This document shows, piece after piece, positions 1 through 7,640 of a stretch of 35,735 nucleotides of DNA. Under the pieces are notes generated by a model. It was given only the letters and a program-made list of their open reading frames with translations, made no database searches and was not told where the DNA came from. Position 1 is the stretch's first letter. Each line of letters opens with the position of its first letter. The DNA is from Firmicutes bacterium UBA911 (lineage in GTDB: Bacteria > Bacillota > Desulfotomaculia > Desulfotomaculales > Desulforudaceae): the NCBI GenBank assembly GCA_002294005.1, contig DBEH01000049.1, forward strand, positions 2,827 to 38,561. Reading direction: 5' to 3'. Made by a program: the position numbers and the translations under genes.

Positions 1-61
1 CCCGCGCACGCGCACGGGCCGGTCCCGTGGGGAGCCCGGATATGTTCAAGGGGGCACCGCT

Positions 62-965
62 ATGCCAACGGTCCTTATCGGCAGCCGAAAGGTAGACCTG
101 ACCAATTTGGACAAGGTTTTTTGGCCGGAGGGGTACACCAAGGGCGACCTGGTGGGCTATTACCACCGGGTGGCGCCGTATGTGCTTCGCTACCTCAAGG
201 ACCGGCCGATCGTAATGAGCCGGTATCCGGACGGGATAAACGGGAAGCACTTCTATCAGAAGGAGAAGCCCGAGTACACGCCCGAATGGATTGAGACGCT
301 GCCGGTGGCCCACGAGGGCGCCCAACGGGTGATCAACTACATCGTGTGCCGGGACGAAGCTCACCTGGTCTGGATCGCCAACCAGGGGGCGATCGAGGTG
401 CACGCCTGGCTGGGCCGGGCCGGCCGGCTGGAATACCCGGACCTGGCCGTCCTCGATCTGGATCCGGCGGCTCACGCGACGTGGCGCCAGGTGATCGACG
501 TGGCGCGGCTCGCCCGCACCGTGTTGGCCGAATTCGGCCTGGCCGGATTCCCAAAAACCTCGGGGGCGACCGGGGTACACATCTTTATCCCTCTGGAACC
601 GGTGCACACCAACCGGGAGAGGACCCGGGCAATGGAGGCGGCAGCACGCCTGGTGACCGGCGTTTGTGCCTTTGCCACCACCGAACGGGCGATTGAACGG
701 CGGACCGGCAAAGTGTACATCGACTATCTTCAAAACACGGCGGGCAAGACCATGGCTTTTCCATACAGTGTGCGTCCCCACCCGTCGGCGCCCGTATCCA
801 CCCCCGTAACCTGGGATGAACTGGAAAGCCTAAAAGCATCAAATCAGTTCAACATCAGGACCGTCCCGGACCGCCTGCAAAACCGGGGGGGACCCCTATG
901 CCGCGCTTTTCAACCGTCGCCATCGTCTGGACGCCCTGCTGGCACTTGTCCCGTCACCCGCGTGA
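62..965 (+). CDS. LigD-type primase/polymerase (end joining), frameshifted
   Basis: This is the polymerase (POL) domain of bacterial non-homologous end-joining ligase D, which fills in or adds nucleotides at double-strand breaks together with Ku and a ligase. The N-terminal FWPEGYTKGDL region, the metal-binding VLDLDPA motif (Asp132 and Asp134) and the KTSGATGVHIF block are typical. ATG 62 has an AGGGGG site 7 bases upstream, although the frame stays open to the window edge. After the conserved FNIRTVPDRL segment the frame is lost in a run of seven G (885-891). Removing one G restores the family ending (GDPYAALFNRR... LDALLAL) and a stop at 963-965, giving about 300 residues, the usual size of stand-alone POL proteins. 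Read without correction, the frame runs to 1132 into dprA with an unrelated tail. Either the assembly has one G too many or the gene is a recent pseudogene. No Ku or ligase gene is visible here. Confidence 0.85.
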
Positions 966-1059
966 TACCGTTCACTTTTTGGGCGCCTAAAACGCCTGAT
1001 TCGGCAGGAATTCACAGAACACCCCCGAATCCCATGGACAAATCAGGCAGGGGAGGCGC

Positions 1060-2259
1060 ATGGTGGACGACGAACGGGCATACTGGCTGGCCTGGGCGGT
1101 GGTTTGGCCGGCCGGGGCGCGGCGGCTTCTAAACCTGGTGGAGGCGTCCGGATCCGCCCGGCAGGCCTGGGAGGCCGGGAAGAAGGAGCTTTGTGCGTCG
1201 GGGCTGGATATGTCCCAGGCGGACGATCTGCTCTCCAGGCGGTCCCGGGTCGACCCGGCGGCGGAGCAGGAGCGGGTCCGGCGTGTTGGCGTCCGGGTTA
1301 TAACCTGGGTGGACGCGAACTACCCGGAAAGCTTGCGCCACATCTACGATCCCCCGGCGGTGCTTTTCGGCCTGGGGGCTTTTGGCTTTCAGGAGTCCGG
1401 TCCCAACGTGGCGATCGTCGGTTCGCGCCGGGCCACGCCGTACGGCAGGGAGACGGCCAGCCAGTTGGCCGCCGCTCTCGGTTCCTGCGGTCTGGTGATA
1501 GTCAGCGGGATGGCCCGGGGCATCGACACCGCGGCGCACAACGGCGCCTTGGAATCCGGGGCCCCGACGGTGGCGGTGCTGGGGTCGGGCCTGGACGTGA
1601 CCTACCCCCCGGAAAATGCCGGACTGATGGAGAGAATTGCGGCTTCCGGCGGTTTGGTGCTCACCGAATTCCCCTTGGGTTCAAGACCGGAGGCCTGGCA
1701 TTTTCCGGTGCGCAACCGGATCATCAGTGGTCTTTGCCGCGCGGTGGTGGTCGTGGAGGCCGGCGAGCGCAGCGGCGCCCTGATTACGGCGGAGGCCGCG
1801 CTGGAACAGGGCCGCGACGTGATGGCGGTGCCCGGCAACGTGAACAACCCGTACAGCCGGGGGGCCAACCGCCTGATCAAGCAGGGCGCGCGGCTGGTGG
1901 AGGACGCCTGGGACGTGCTGGAGGAACTGGGCCTGACGGCCCTTTTCCCCGAAAACGAGTCCGGGGAAGCCGGGGTACCCGGGGACACCCCGGGGTACCC
2001 GCTTGAGATCCCGGCGCGGGGCACCCGCGCGGGGCACCCACGCGAGTGGGTCGGATCGGGTCGGCTCGCCCAGTTGAGCCCCGAAGAGAAACAAGTCCTG
2101 GAAATGCTCCAAGGACAGAGCCTCTCTGACCAAGCCCTGATGAGACTCACCGGGTTGACGGCTCCCCAGGCGGCGTCCGTTTTGGCTTACCTGGAAATTA
2201 AGGGGTTTGTGCGCCGGGCGCCGGGCGGGTTATACTACTCCTTATTAAAAGGCCGGTAG
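1060..2259 (+). CDS. dprA: DNA processing protein DprA
   Basis: DprA loads RecA onto incoming single-stranded DNA during natural transformation and is widespread even in bacteria not known to be competent. The protein has 399 residues. It begins with a helical SAM-like region (about 1-70). A Rossmann-like DNA-binding core follows (about 115-300) with VAIVGSRRATPYG, SGMARGIDTAAH, AVLGSGLDVTYPPEN and RNRIISGL. A C-terminal winged helix (about 335-399) carries the LSPEEKQVLEML and AYLEIKGFVRR segments. ATG 1060 is preceded by CAGGGGAGG. The stretch between core and winged helix (about residues 300-332) is encoded by GC-rich palindromic repeats that also occur outside genes, so this linker is probably an insertion and not conserved. 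The gene sits directly before topA, as in many Firmicutes. Confidence 0.96.
   Translation: MVDDERAYWLAWAVVWPAGARRLLNLVEASGSARQAWEAGKKELCASGLDMSQADDLLSRRSRVDPAAEQERVRRVGVRVITWVDANYPESLRHIYDPPAVLFGLGAFGFQESGPNVAIVGSRRATPYGRETASQLAAALGSCGLVIVSGMARGIDTAAHNGALESGAPTVAVLGSGLDVTYPPENAGLMERIAASGGLVLTEFPLGSRPEAWHFPVRNRIISGLCRAVVVVEAGERSGALITAEAALEQGRDVMAVPGNVNNPYSRGANRLIKQGARLVEDAWDVLEELGLTALFPENESGEAGVPGDTPGYPLEIPARGTRAGHPREWVGSGRLAQLSPEEKQVLEMLQGQSLSDQALMRLTGLTAPQAASVLAYLEIKGFVRRAPGGLYYSLLKGR
1973..2054 (+). repeat. Palindromic repeat cluster inside dprA
   Basis: Two perfect GGGTACCC palindromes lie at 1973-1980 and 1993-2000. The second continues as GTACCCGCTTG (1995-2005), an 11-mer found again in inverted orientation in topA. 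Next come two tandem copies of GCGCGGGGCACCC (2014-2026 and 2027-2039). The last runs into the hairpin ACCCAC-GCGA-GTGGGT (2037-2052), which has a GNRA-type loop. The same hairpin core recurs at 2297-2312 and 3344-3359. The whole cluster is read in frame as the linker of DprA. Confidence 0.8.
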
Positions 2260-2265
2260 CGGCAA

Positions 2266-2321
2266 GGGGCACCTGCTCGGGGCACCCACGCGGGGCACCC
2301 ACGCCAGTGGGTCGGGTCAGG
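2266..2321 (+). repeat. Tandem 13-mer and hairpin between dprA and topA
   Basis: Three tandem 13-base units start with GGGGCACC (2266-2278, 2279-2291, 2292-2304); the last two are identical GGGGCACCCACGC. They end in the hairpin ACCCAC-GCCA-GTGGGT (2297-2312). This is the intergenic member of the repeat family that is also inserted in dprA and topA. No T-run follows, so it is not an obvious terminator. It lies just upstream of the topA ribosome site. Confidence 0.8.
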
Positions 2322-2351
2322 TGAATTTTTGACGACACGAGGTGGACCTGA

Positions 2352-4553
2352 TTGGAGAAAACGCTGGTGATTGTCGAATCCCCGGCCAAGGCCAGGACAC
2401 TCGGGAAGTTCCTGGGCAAGAAGTACGAGATCCGGGCTTCAATGGGGCACGTCCGCGATCTTCCCCGGAGCCAGTTCGGCGTGGACGTGGATAACGGGTT
2501 CAAGCCCAAGTACATCACCATTCGGGGCAAGGGAGACGCTATCAAGGAACTTAAGGCCGCGCGCAAGAAGTCGGATCGGGTGCTTCTGGCTTCGGACCCC
2601 GACCGCGAAGGGGAAGCCATTGCCTGGCATTTGCAAGAATTGCTGCAGATCGACCCGGAAAAGCCCTGCCGCGTGGAATTCAATGAAATCACCAGGGAAG
2701 CGGTGACGGCGGCGATCAAGAATCCCCGGAAGATCGACCCCAACCGGGTGGACGCCCAACAGGCGCGGCGGATTCTGGACCGGCTGGTCGGCTACAACCT
2801 TAGTCCCCTGCTGTGGCGCAAAGTGCGCAAGGGTTTGAGTGCCGGGCGGGTGCAGTCGGCGGCCGTGCACCTGATTTGCACGCGCGAGCGGGAGATCGAA
2901 GCCTTTGTCCGCGAGGAATACTGGACGCTCACCGCACTCCTGGCCAACAGGGAGCGCGAGAAGTTCAAGGCCCGGTTGCACAAAAAGGCCGGGGAAAAGG
3001 TTATAGTGTCTGACGAGGAGACCATGAAGGCCATCCTGGACGACCTCAAGGGGGAATTCTACCGGGTGGCGGACGTGGTCCGGAAAGAGAAGAAGAAGAA
3101 CCCGGCGCCCCCGTTCACCACCAGCACCCTGCAGCAGGAGGCGCACCGGCGCCTGAATTTCACCACCCGGAAGACGATGATGGTTGCGCAGCAGCTCTAC
3201 GAGGGCCTGGACCTGGGCAAAGAGGGGCCGGTGGGTCTGGTTACCTACATCCGGACTGATTCGACCCGGGTTTCCGCTCCCGCTCAGGACGAGGCCCGGG
3301 AATACATCGGCAAGAACTTCGGCCAGGCGTACGTGCCGGGGGCACCCACGTCAGTGGGTCACAAAAGGGTGTACGCCCGGCCCGCAAGCGCCGTACCCGT
3401 TGGCAGGCAAGCGGGTACCAAGGCGCGGGTCCAGGACGCCCACGAGGCCATCCGGCCCACGTCCGTGCTGCGAACGCCGGAGGCGGTGAAAAAGTACCTG
3501 AATCCCGACCAACTGCGCCTTTACGAGCTGATCTGGACCCGTTTCCTAGCCAGCCAGATGGCTTCAGCGGTGCTCGACACCGTACGGGCTGAGATCGCCG
3601 CCGGGGAATACCTCTTCCGGGCCACGGGTTCCACGGTGAAATTCCCGGGCTTCACCCGGGTTTATACCGAGACGCGGGACGAGGCCAAAAACGGCGAAAA
3701 GAAAAAAGAGGAAGAGGAAGAGGAGGAGGAAGAGGAAGGGGCGCTCCCGGCGCTGGAAAAAGGAGAGCAGCTCAAACTGGTGCGCACGACGCCGGCCCAG
3801 CACTTCACGAGTCCGCCCTCCCGCTACACCGAAGCCAGCCTGGTGCGGACCCTGGAGGAACTGGGCATCGGCCGTCCCAGCACGTACGCGCCCGTGGTGG
3901 AAACCATCCAGCGCCGCGGCTACGTGATCCGGCGGGGCAAGACGCTCCACCCGACCGAATTGGGTCTGGTGGTCATCGACCTCTTGAAAGAGCACTTCCC
4001 GGACGTCATCAACAGCGAGTTCACCGCCGAACTGGAGGGAAAGCTGGACCAGATCGAAGAGGGATCCGTCCAGTGGGAAAAGGTGCTGGAAGAGTTTTAC
4101 CGGCCCTTCCGCCGGGATGTCGCCGAGGCGGACGCGAAGATCGACCGTGTGCGGCTGGACGAGGTCACCGACGAGGAGTGCCCGAAGTGCGGCCGGAAAA
4201 TGGTGATCAAGATGGGCCGGTACGGCAAGTTTCTGGCCTGCCCGGGGTTTCCCGGCTGCCGGCATACCAAGCCTATCCTTGAGGAGACGGGCCGCCGCTG
4301 CCCCAAATGCACCCGCCCGGTGGTGGTCAGACGGACCAAGAAGGGCAAGGTCTTCTACGGTTGTGCCGGGTACCCGGAATGTGATTTTGTGACCTGGGAC
4401 CAGCCTACCGACCAGCAATGCCCCGACTGCCGGTCGTTCCTGGTGGCCAAGGGCACCCGGGCCGGAGGGCCGGCTGGGCCGGGCCGCTCCTTGGCCTGCG
4501 CCAATCCGGATTGCGGCCATAAGGAACGCAAGGCCGTGCGGGGCAAGGCCTGA
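2352..4553 (+). CDS. topA: DNA topoisomerase I
   Basis: This type IA topoisomerase relaxes negative supercoils by cutting one strand through a tyrosine-phosphate link. It has 733 residues. The TOPRIM domain shows VIVESPAKA near the start and the DPDRE acidic motif at 82-86. The catalytic tyrosine is Tyr299 in YIRTDSTR. Three C-terminal zinc ribbons follow 612, starting with CPKCGRKM, CPKCTRPV and CPDCRSFL. TTG 2352 is chosen because GAGGTGG lies upstream and the protein begins at the family start. There are two oddities. An insert before the conserved QDAHEAIRPTS block (about residues 330-357) is encoded by palindromic repeats. A run of eleven glutamates (about 452-462) follows a lysine-rich stretch. 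The stop overlaps the trmFO start, so the two are probably co-translated. Confidence 0.97.
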   Translation: MEKTLVIVESPAKARTLGKFLGKKYEIRASMGHVRDLPRSQFGVDVDNGFKPKYITIRGKGDAIKELKAARKKSDRVLLASDPDREGEAIAWHLQELLQIDPEKPCRVEFNEITREAVTAAIKNPRKIDPNRVDAQQARRILDRLVGYNLSPLLWRKVRKGLSAGRVQSAAVHLICTREREIEAFVREEYWTLTALLANREREKFKARLHKKAGEKVIVSDEETMKAILDDLKGEFYRVADVVRKEKKKNPAPPFTTSTLQQEAHRRLNFTTRKTMMVAQQLYEGLDLGKEGPVGLVTYIRTDSTRVSAPAQDEAREYIGKNFGQAYVPGAPTSVGHKRVYARPASAVPVGRQAGTKARVQDAHEAIRPTSVLRTPEAVKKYLNPDQLRLYELIWTRFLASQMASAVLDTVRAEIAAGEYLFRATGSTVKFPGFTRVYTETRDEAKNGEKKKEEEEEEEEEEGALPALEKGEQLKLVRTTPAQHFTSPPSRYTEASLVRTLEELGIGRPSTYAPVVETIQRRGYVIRRGKTLHPTELGLVVIDLLKEHFPDVINSEFTAELEGKLDQIEEGSVQWEKVLEEFYRPFRRDVAEADAKIDRVRLDEVTDEECPKCGRKMVIKMGRYGKFLACPGFPGCRHTKPILEETGRRCPKCTRPVVVRRTKKGKVFYGCAGYPECDFVTWDQPTDQQCPDCRSFLVAKGTRAGGPAGPGRSLACANPDCGHKERKAVRGKA
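3338..3360 (+). repeat. Palindromic repeat inserted in frame in topA (copy 1)
   Basis: GGGGCACCCACG runs into the hairpin ACCCAC-GTCA-GTGGGT (3344-3359). It matches the intergenic unit at 2292-2312 and the dprA unit at 2031-2052. It adds a GAPTSVGH-like stretch to TopA between conserved segments. Confidence 0.75.
3393..3418 (+). repeat. Second palindrome inserted in topA
   Basis: GTACCCG (3393-3399) pairs with CGGGTAC (3412-3418), and the stem extends inward through TTG/CAAG with one bulged base around a GCAGG loop. The right arm, read on the minus strand, is GTACCCGCTTG, identical to dprA 1995-2005. It codes for about 13 residues (ASAVPVGRQAGT region) that have no place in the usual topoisomerase I sequence. 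Confidence 0.7.
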
Positions 4554-5887
4554 TGTCCGGCGGCGCCGTGGTGGTGGGGGCCGGTCTGGCCGGGGCGGAA
4601 GCGACCTGGCAACTGGTCCGGCGCGGCGTTCCCGTGGTCCTGTACGAGATGCGCCCGCAAAAACAAACCCCGGCCCATAATACCGGGGAGTTCGCCGAAC
4701 TGGTCTGCTCCAATTCCTTGCGGGCGGAGGCGCTTACGAACGCGGTCGGCCTGCTCAAAGAGGAGATGCGCCGGCTCGGCTCCCTGATCATGGCCTGCGC
4801 CGATGCGCACCGGGTGCCGGCCGGCGGGGCGCTGGCCGTGGACCGGGAGTTGTTCGCCGCGGCGGTTACGGAGCGGTTGAGCGGCCACCCTCTGGTGACC
4901 GTCCGCCGGGAGGAAATCACCGCCGTTCCCGCCGGTGAACCGGTGGTCCTGGCCACCGGACCCCTGACCTCCGACGCCCTGGCGGACGAAATCCGGCGGC
5001 TGACCGGGCACGAACACCTGTATTTCTTCGACGCGGTGGCCCCGATTGTCACCCTGGAGTCCGTCGATCAGGACCGGGTGTTCCGGTCCTCGCGTTACGA
5101 CCGCGGCGACCCGGCCTACCTGAACTGTCCCATGTCGCGGGAAGAGTACGAACGGTTCTGGGAGGCGCTGGTGGCCGCCGAGCGGGCGCCGCGGCACGGC
5201 TTCGAGCGGGAAACCCACTTTGAAGGCTGCCTGCCGGTGGAAGTGATCGCCGCCCGGGGCCGCGAAACGCTGCTTTTCGGGCCGCTTAAGCCGGTGGGGC
5301 TGGTCGACCCGCGCACGCACGCGCGGCCGCATGCCGTGGTCCAGCTCCGCCAAGACAACCGGGAGGGCACGCTGTACAACCTGGTGGGGTTTCAGACCAA
5401 CCTGAAGTGGGGGGAGCAGCGCCGGGTGTTCTCGATGATCCCGGGGCTCGAGCAGGCGGAGTATGTACGTTACGGGGTGATGCACCGGAACACGTACATT
5501 AACGCGCCCGTTTTGCTGAACCCCACCCTGGTTTTGAAAAACCGGCCCGGCCTCTTCATTGCCGGGCAGTTGAGCGGGGTGGAGGGCTACGTCGAGTCGG
5601 CGGCCGCCGGGCTGGTGGCCGGTTTGAACGCGGCGCGGCTGTCAAAGGGGCGCGAACTCCTGGTCTTTCCACCCGAGACGGCGCACGGGGCCCTGTTGAA
5701 CTATATCGTCACCGCGGATCCCGCCAATTTTCAGCCGATGAACGTGAACTTCGGGCTGTTTCCGCCCCTGCCCGGGAAGCGCCTCCGGCGCCGTCCGGAA
5801 CGCAACCTGGCCCACGCGCAGCGCGCTCTGGAACGTCTCGCGGCCTGGCTGGCCGAAAAGGGGGAGGACCGTGTACCACTTAATTGA
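4553..5887 (+). CDS. trmFO: tRNA (uracil-54-C5)-methyltransferase, folate/FAD-dependent
   Basis: TrmFO (formerly Gid) makes ribothymidine at position 54 of the tRNA T-loop, with methylenetetrahydrofolate as carbon donor and FAD as reductant. It has 444 residues, the usual size. The FAD-binding motif GAGLAGAEAT is near the N terminus. The conserved cysteines are at Cys52 (LVCSNSLRAEA) and Cys226 (FEGCLPVEV), the positions equivalent to the catalytic pair of the Bacillus enzyme. The C-terminal region has the GLFIAGQLSGVEGYVES signature. ATG 4553 overlaps the topA stop (TGATG), and the end overlaps xerC by 17 bases, so it is a middle gene of a tight operon. Confidence 0.96.
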   Translation: MSGGAVVVGAGLAGAEATWQLVRRGVPVVLYEMRPQKQTPAHNTGEFAELVCSNSLRAEALTNAVGLLKEEMRRLGSLIMACADAHRVPAGGALAVDRELFAAAVTERLSGHPLVTVRREEITAVPAGEPVVLATGPLTSDALADEIRRLTGHEHLYFFDAVAPIVTLESVDQDRVFRSSRYDRGDPAYLNCPMSREEYERFWEALVAAERAPRHGFERETHFEGCLPVEVIAARGRETLLFGPLKPVGLVDPRTHARPHAVVQLRQDNREGTLYNLVGFQTNLKWGEQRRVFSMIPGLEQAEYVRYGVMHRNTYINAPVLLNPTLVLKNRPGLFIAGQLSGVEGYVESAAAGLVAGLNAARLSKGRELLVFPPETAHGALLNYIVTADPANFQPMNVNFGLFPPLPGKRLRRRPERNLAHAQRALERLAAWLAEKGEDRVPLN

Positions 5888-6788
5888 CGGTTTTGTGGCC
5901 TACCTGCAGGCGGAGCGCCAGGCCTCACCCCGCACCATCACCGCCTACCAGCAGGACCTTTTCGCCGGGCTCGACTACTTTGCGCGCCGCCGGGGAAAAG
6001 CAGACGCCGCGCTGCAGGCGGGGGAGATCGACCTGAAGCTCTTCCGGGGTTACCTGGCGCACCTCGGGCAATCCGGTCTCGCCCGGAGCACCATAGCGCG
6101 GAAGGCGGCGGCCTGGCGTTCTTTTTTCCGCTACCTGGTCCGGGAAGACGCCGTTGCGGCGAGTCCCCTCGCCGGGTTGTCCGCACCCCGCCTGAAAAAG
6201 CGGCTGCCGGAAGTCCTATACCCGGAGGAGGTCGGCAAGCTTGTAGACGTGCCGGGCGAAAGTCCACGGGGCTTGCGCGACCGCGCCCTTCTGGAGACGT
6301 TGTACGCCGGGGGGCTGCGGGTATCCGAACTGGTGGGGCTCGACCTGGCCGACCTGGACTTAAAGCAGGCACACGTGCGGGTACTGGGGAAAGGGAACCG
6401 GGAGAGGCTCTTACCTCTGGGCGGATACGCGTGTGCGGCCTTGAAGCGGTACCTGGGCGAAGGCCGGCCGAAGCTTCTTGGCGGAAAGAAGACTACCGGG
6501 GCGCTCTTTTTGAATCACCGGGGCGAGCGGCTGACCGACCGGGGCGCGCGGCTTGTTTTCACCAACCACCTGAAGCTTTTGGCACCCGACCAACAGGCCG
6601 GGCCCCACCTGCTCCGGCACTGCTTCGCGACCCACCTCCTGGAGGCGGGCGCGGATTTGCGCACCGTCCAGGAACTCCTGGGCCACGCCCGCCTGTCGAC
6701 CACCCAGATCTACACCCGGGTTTCGGCCGACCGTCTGCAGGAAGTATACCGGCGGGCGCATCCCCGCGGGCGGAGCCGCAGGGGCTGA
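5871..6788 (+). CDS. xerC: Tyrosine recombinase XerC (CodV)
   Basis: This site-specific recombinase resolves chromosome dimers at the dif site near the terminus, with a partner Xer protein. It has 305 residues. The N-terminal SAM-like core-binding domain covers about 1-95. The catalytic domain shows Arg150 (GGLRVSEL), a lysine in the beta-hairpin LGKGNRERLLPLG, His246 and Arg249 (HLLRHCFATHL), His272 (LLGHARLSTT) and the nucleophile Tyr281 (QIYTRV). All catalytic residues are present. GTG 5871 is preceded by GGGGGAGG inside the end of trmFO. Its position between trmFO and hslV matches codV of Bacillus. Its last 18 bases belong to a 31-bp sequence repeated 92 bp downstream. Confidence 0.95.
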   Translation: MYHLIDGFVAYLQAERQASPRTITAYQQDLFAGLDYFARRRGKADAALQAGEIDLKLFRGYLAHLGQSGLARSTIARKAAAWRSFFRYLVREDAVAASPLAGLSAPRLKKRLPEVLYPEEVGKLVDVPGESPRGLRDRALLETLYAGGLRVSELVGLDLADLDLKQAHVRVLGKGNRERLLPLGGYACAALKRYLGEGRPKLLGGKKTTGALFLNHRGERLTDRGARLVFTNHLKLLAPDQQAGPHLLRHCFATHLLEAGADLRTVQELLGHARLSTTQIYTRVSADRLQEVYRRAHPRGRSRRG

Positions 6789-6893
6789 GAGCGGCGGCAC
6801 GTCACGCCAGGCCGCCAGGAACGGGGTTCGATGGTGGCGCGGTAGCGCTGGTACGAGGCGGACGGAGCCGCGGGAACTGAGAGCGGCGGCACG
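6771..6893 (+). repeat. 31-bp direct repeat copying the xerC end
   Basis: 6771-6801 (last codons and stop of xerC plus 13 bases) and 6863-6893 match at 28 of 31 positions; both contain CTGAGAGCGGCGGCACG. The distance between starts is 92 bp. The rest of the 228-bp gap between xerC and hslV holds no convincing promoter or gene. Confidence 0.8.
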
Positions 6894-7016
6894 GGGAGGT
6901 GTGCTCCGCGCGCCAAACCCGGCTTATCGCGGGGGAGTTTTCGGTTTTGGGTCATGCGGTGCTATGGCTTTCGCCGGATCGATCCGGGCAAGACTGTGTT
7001 ATGAGGTGAGACTGAT

Positions 7017-7550
7017 TTGACATTCAAAGGCACCACCGTTGTCGCCGTAAAGAGGGACGGTTCGGTGGCCCTGGCCGGTGACGGGCAGGTCGGACTGGGC
7101 GAGGGAATCATCGTCAAGCGTGACGCCGTAAAACTGCGGCGTCTGTACAAGGATCGGGTGGTGGCCGGTTTCGCCGGGAGCGTGGCCGACGCGTTCGCCC
7201 TGTTTGAGCGTTTCGAGGGAAAGCTGGAGGAATCCCAGGGCAACCTGCGCCGGGCAGCCGTGCAGTTGGCGAAGGACTGGCGCACCGACAGGTACCTGCG
7301 GCGCCTGGAGGCGTTGCTCGTCGTGGCGGACCGGGAGACCGTGCTGCTGATTTCCGGTGGTGGCGAGGTAATCGAGCCGGACGACGGGATTGTCGCCGTC
7401 GGTTCCGGGGGCGCTTTCGCGCTGGCCGCGGCCCGGGCCCTGGCCCGGCACACCGCGCTGCCGGCGGCCGAAATCGCCCGCGAAGCCCTTTTGATCGCGT
7501 CCCAGATCTGCGTGCACACCAACGACCGGATCACAGTGGAAGAAGTCTAG
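7017..7550 (+). CDS. hslV: ATP-dependent protease subunit HslV (ClpQ)
   Basis: HslV is the proteolytic core of the HslVU (ClpQY) protease, a double hexameric ring related to the eukaryotic 20S beta subunit. It has 177 residues. TTG 7017 follows GAGGTGA by 7 bases. The sequence MTFKG-TTVVAVKRDG aligns with the mature enzyme starting at the threonine after Gly5, so Thr6 is the probable N-terminal nucleophile after removal of a five-residue propeptide. The conserved GDGQV and IVAVGSGGAFALAAARAL blocks are present. It lies between xerC and hslU, and the three probably form one transcript. The final codons, stop and following bases are duplicated downstream. Confidence 0.96.
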   Translation: MTFKGTTVVAVKRDGSVALAGDGQVGLGEGIIVKRDAVKLRRLYKDRVVAGFAGSVADAFALFERFEGKLEESQGNLRRAAVQLAKDWRTDRYLRRLEALLVVADRETVLLISGGGEVIEPDDGIVAVGSGGAFALAAARALARHTALPAAEIAREALLIASQICVHTNDRITVEEV

Positions 7551-7633
7551 GGCGAGGGAGCGCAATAGCGTGAATGTCGTTCACCGGCTGCAAATCGGAT
7601 CACAGTGGAAGTGGAAGAAGTCTAAGGCGAGGA
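7527..7633 (+). repeat. Partial duplication of the hslV 3' end
   Basis: 7527-7559 (end of hslV with its TAG stop) recurs at 7596-7633: CGGATCACAGTGGAAG, then GAAGTCTA and GGCGAGG. The second copy has an extra TGGAAG and a changed base after the stop (TAA for TAG). The second copy supplies the purine-rich region used as the hslU ribosome site. Confidence 0.85.
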
Positions 7634-7640
7634 AGGGAGA

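Noticed and set aside
1..61. End of an upstream LigD ligase domain fused to the polymerase
   Set aside because: The frame is open to the window edge, but the residues do not resemble a ligase end and a good ribosome site precedes ATG 62; it cannot be settled from this window.
3564..4520. Minus-strand open frame opposite topA
   Set aside because: Antisense shadow; the runs of Leu and Phe are the complement of the glutamate run in TopA.
4355..5485. Minus-strand open frame opposite topA/trmFO
   Set aside because: Spans two conserved plus-strand genes and has no recognisable domain.
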